Below, one piece after another: positions 14,881 through 15,654 of a stretch of 15,654 bases of DNA (position 1 is the first letter of the stretch; every line of letters starts with the position of its first letter). Source of the DNA: an uncultured Nitrospinaceae bacterium. GTDB lineage: Bacteria > Nitrospinota > Nitrospinia > Nitrospinales > VA-1. The notes beneath the pieces were generated by a model. The model was not told the origin of the DNA, made no database searches, and worked only from the letters and a program-made list of their open reading frames with translations. The stretch lies in NCBI GenBank assembly GCA_938073925.1, contig CALJGH010000205.1:1-15654 (forward strand). Reading direction: 5' to 3'. Position numbers and translations under genes: made by a program.

Positions 14881-15654
14881 TTACATATATCCTCGGGCTC
14901 GCAGTTTCTGCATGGCATAGGTGTTTTCTTGATCCTGTGCCCTTCCGGAACGCTCTGATGTTGTTGTGTTGTTTTTTAACTCTTCAACAATTTCTTCCAC
15001 GTTTTTTGCATTGGAATCTATGGTGCCAGTACAAGGGGCACAGCCTAATGACCGGTAACGCTTGCCTTCGGGGGTTGCAAAGTAGAGATCGATGATGGGG
15101 ATTTTCTCTCGCAAAATATATTCCCAAACGTTCAACTCGGTCCAATGAAGAATGGGGTGGATACGAATGTGAGTGTCATCCGCAAATGTAGTTTTATATT
15201 GGTCCCAAAGTTCTGGAGGCTGGTCTTTAAAGTTCCATTCAAAGTTTTTGTCGCGCGGTGAGAAATATCGCTCTTTGGCACGTGTGCCTTCTTCATCACG
15301 GCGAATGCCAAGAATGAGCCCAGTGTATCCATGCTCGTCCATTATGCATTGCAGGCCCTGGGTTTTAAGGGCTTCACAGCAAACGAGACGTCCTTTTTCG
15401 TGGTTCATGCCTTCATCTAAAGCTTTCTGATTTTTACCGACTACCAGATTCAGTCCCCACTTCTTGGCATAATGATCACGGTACTCGATCATTGCTGGGA
15501 TTTTATAGGTGGTGTCAATATGAACCAGAGGGATGGGGCAATGCCCAAAAAAGGCCTTACGCGCCAGCCATACCAAAATTGTAGAATCCTTACCAATCGA
15601 CCACAGCATGGCAAGGTTCTTAAAGTTTTTGTAGGCTTCGCGGAGGATAAATAT
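14881..15654 (-). CDS. cysD: Sulfate adenylyltransferase subunit 2 (CysD), N-terminus outside window
   Basis: The catalytic, ATP-pyrophosphatase-type subunit of bacterial ATP sulfurylase. The frame is open to the right edge: 15 codons precede the Met at 15609 and match the family (ILREAYKNFKNLAMLWS), so that Met is internal. Visible motifs: PP-loop SIGKDST just after it, LVHIDT, the LILGIRRDEEGTRAKER segment, FSPRDK, the HPILHWTELNVWEYI region, the YRSLGCAPCTGTI cysteine pair, and a C-terminal SERSGRAQDQE. The C-terminus is complete (RARGYM, TAA). It forms a heterodimer with CysN; the two genes abut with no gap, so translation is likely coupled. Promoter and start lie beyond the window. No other assimilation genes (cysH, sulfite reductase) are visible, so the fate of the APS or PAPS cannot be told here. 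Confidence 0.95.
   Translation of the reverse strand: MFILREAYKNFKNLAMLWSIGKDSTILVWLARKAFFGHCPIPLVHIDTTYKIPAMIEYRDHYAKKWGLNLVVGKNQKALDEGMNHEKGRLVCCEALKTQGLQCIMDEHGYTGLILGIRRDEEGTRAKERYFSPRDKNFEWNFKDQPPELWDQYKTTFADDTHIRIHPILHWTELNVWEYILREKIPIIDLYFATPEGKRYRSLGCAPCTGTIDSNAKNVEEIVEELKNNTTTSERSGRAQDQENTYAMQKLRARGYM

Noticed and set aside
15607..15609. ATG as the start of cysD
   Set aside because: The 15 codons before it match the CysD N-terminal region just ahead of the PP-loop.
1..15654. CRISPR array, tRNA, rRNA or transposase gene
   Set aside because: No regularly spaced direct repeats, cloverleaf-like segment, rRNA signature or transposase motif was seen on either strand by eye.

Overview
The window is about 15.7 kb of moderately AT-leaning, densely coded bacterial DNA. 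No ribosomal RNA, tRNA, phage, transposase or CRISPR was found. The gene set (a RecJ end, a LolD/YbbA-type exporter, MoeB-rhodanese, HtrA, phosphomannomutase, CysD/CysNC) fits a Gram-negative bacterium with an outer membrane. The styles of the aminotransferase, MoeB-rhodanese and CysNC proteins recall Nitrospinota or former 'Deltaproteobacteria'. That placement is an impression from protein style, not a search result.

Layout: (1) 2-694, the 3' end of recJ on the plus strand, converging on (2) 704-3954, a two-gene minus-strand ABC exporter operon (ATPase then a 858-residue FtsX-type permease, start and stop overlapping by 4 nt). (3) A short divergent intergenic region separates the exporter from a plus-strand aminotransferase gene (4072-5253). 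(4) 5378-10452 is a tightly packed plus-strand run: MoeB-rhodanese, an SDR oxidoreductase, an HtrA-like periplasmic protease, a phosphomanno/phosphoglucomutase and a glyoxalase-like VOC protein. Gaps are 29 nt or less and two junctions overlap, so this is probably one transcript.

(5) 10455-13062 is the loose, accessory-looking part. It holds a Memo-family gene broken by two nonsense codons and two frameshifts, a 123-residue orphan gene upstream of it, a divergently oriented small membrane protein gene, about 230 bases without a gene, and a lone [2Fe-2S] ferredoxin. Perfect palindromes lie at the 3' ends of the ferredoxin and cysNC genes. (6) 13063-15654 is the minus-strand cysD-cysNC sulfate-activation pair (cysD is cut by the window end). 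The stop of cysD directly abuts the start of cysNC.

Most of the window is housekeeping or common metabolism. The points most worth a second look are the APS-kinase-like tail of CysNC, which has lost several catalytic signatures and may be regulatory or structural; the full-length but multiply disrupted Memo gene, whose ribosome site sits in a hairpin; and the divergent pair of unrecognised small genes. No obviously new multi-gene system was found.
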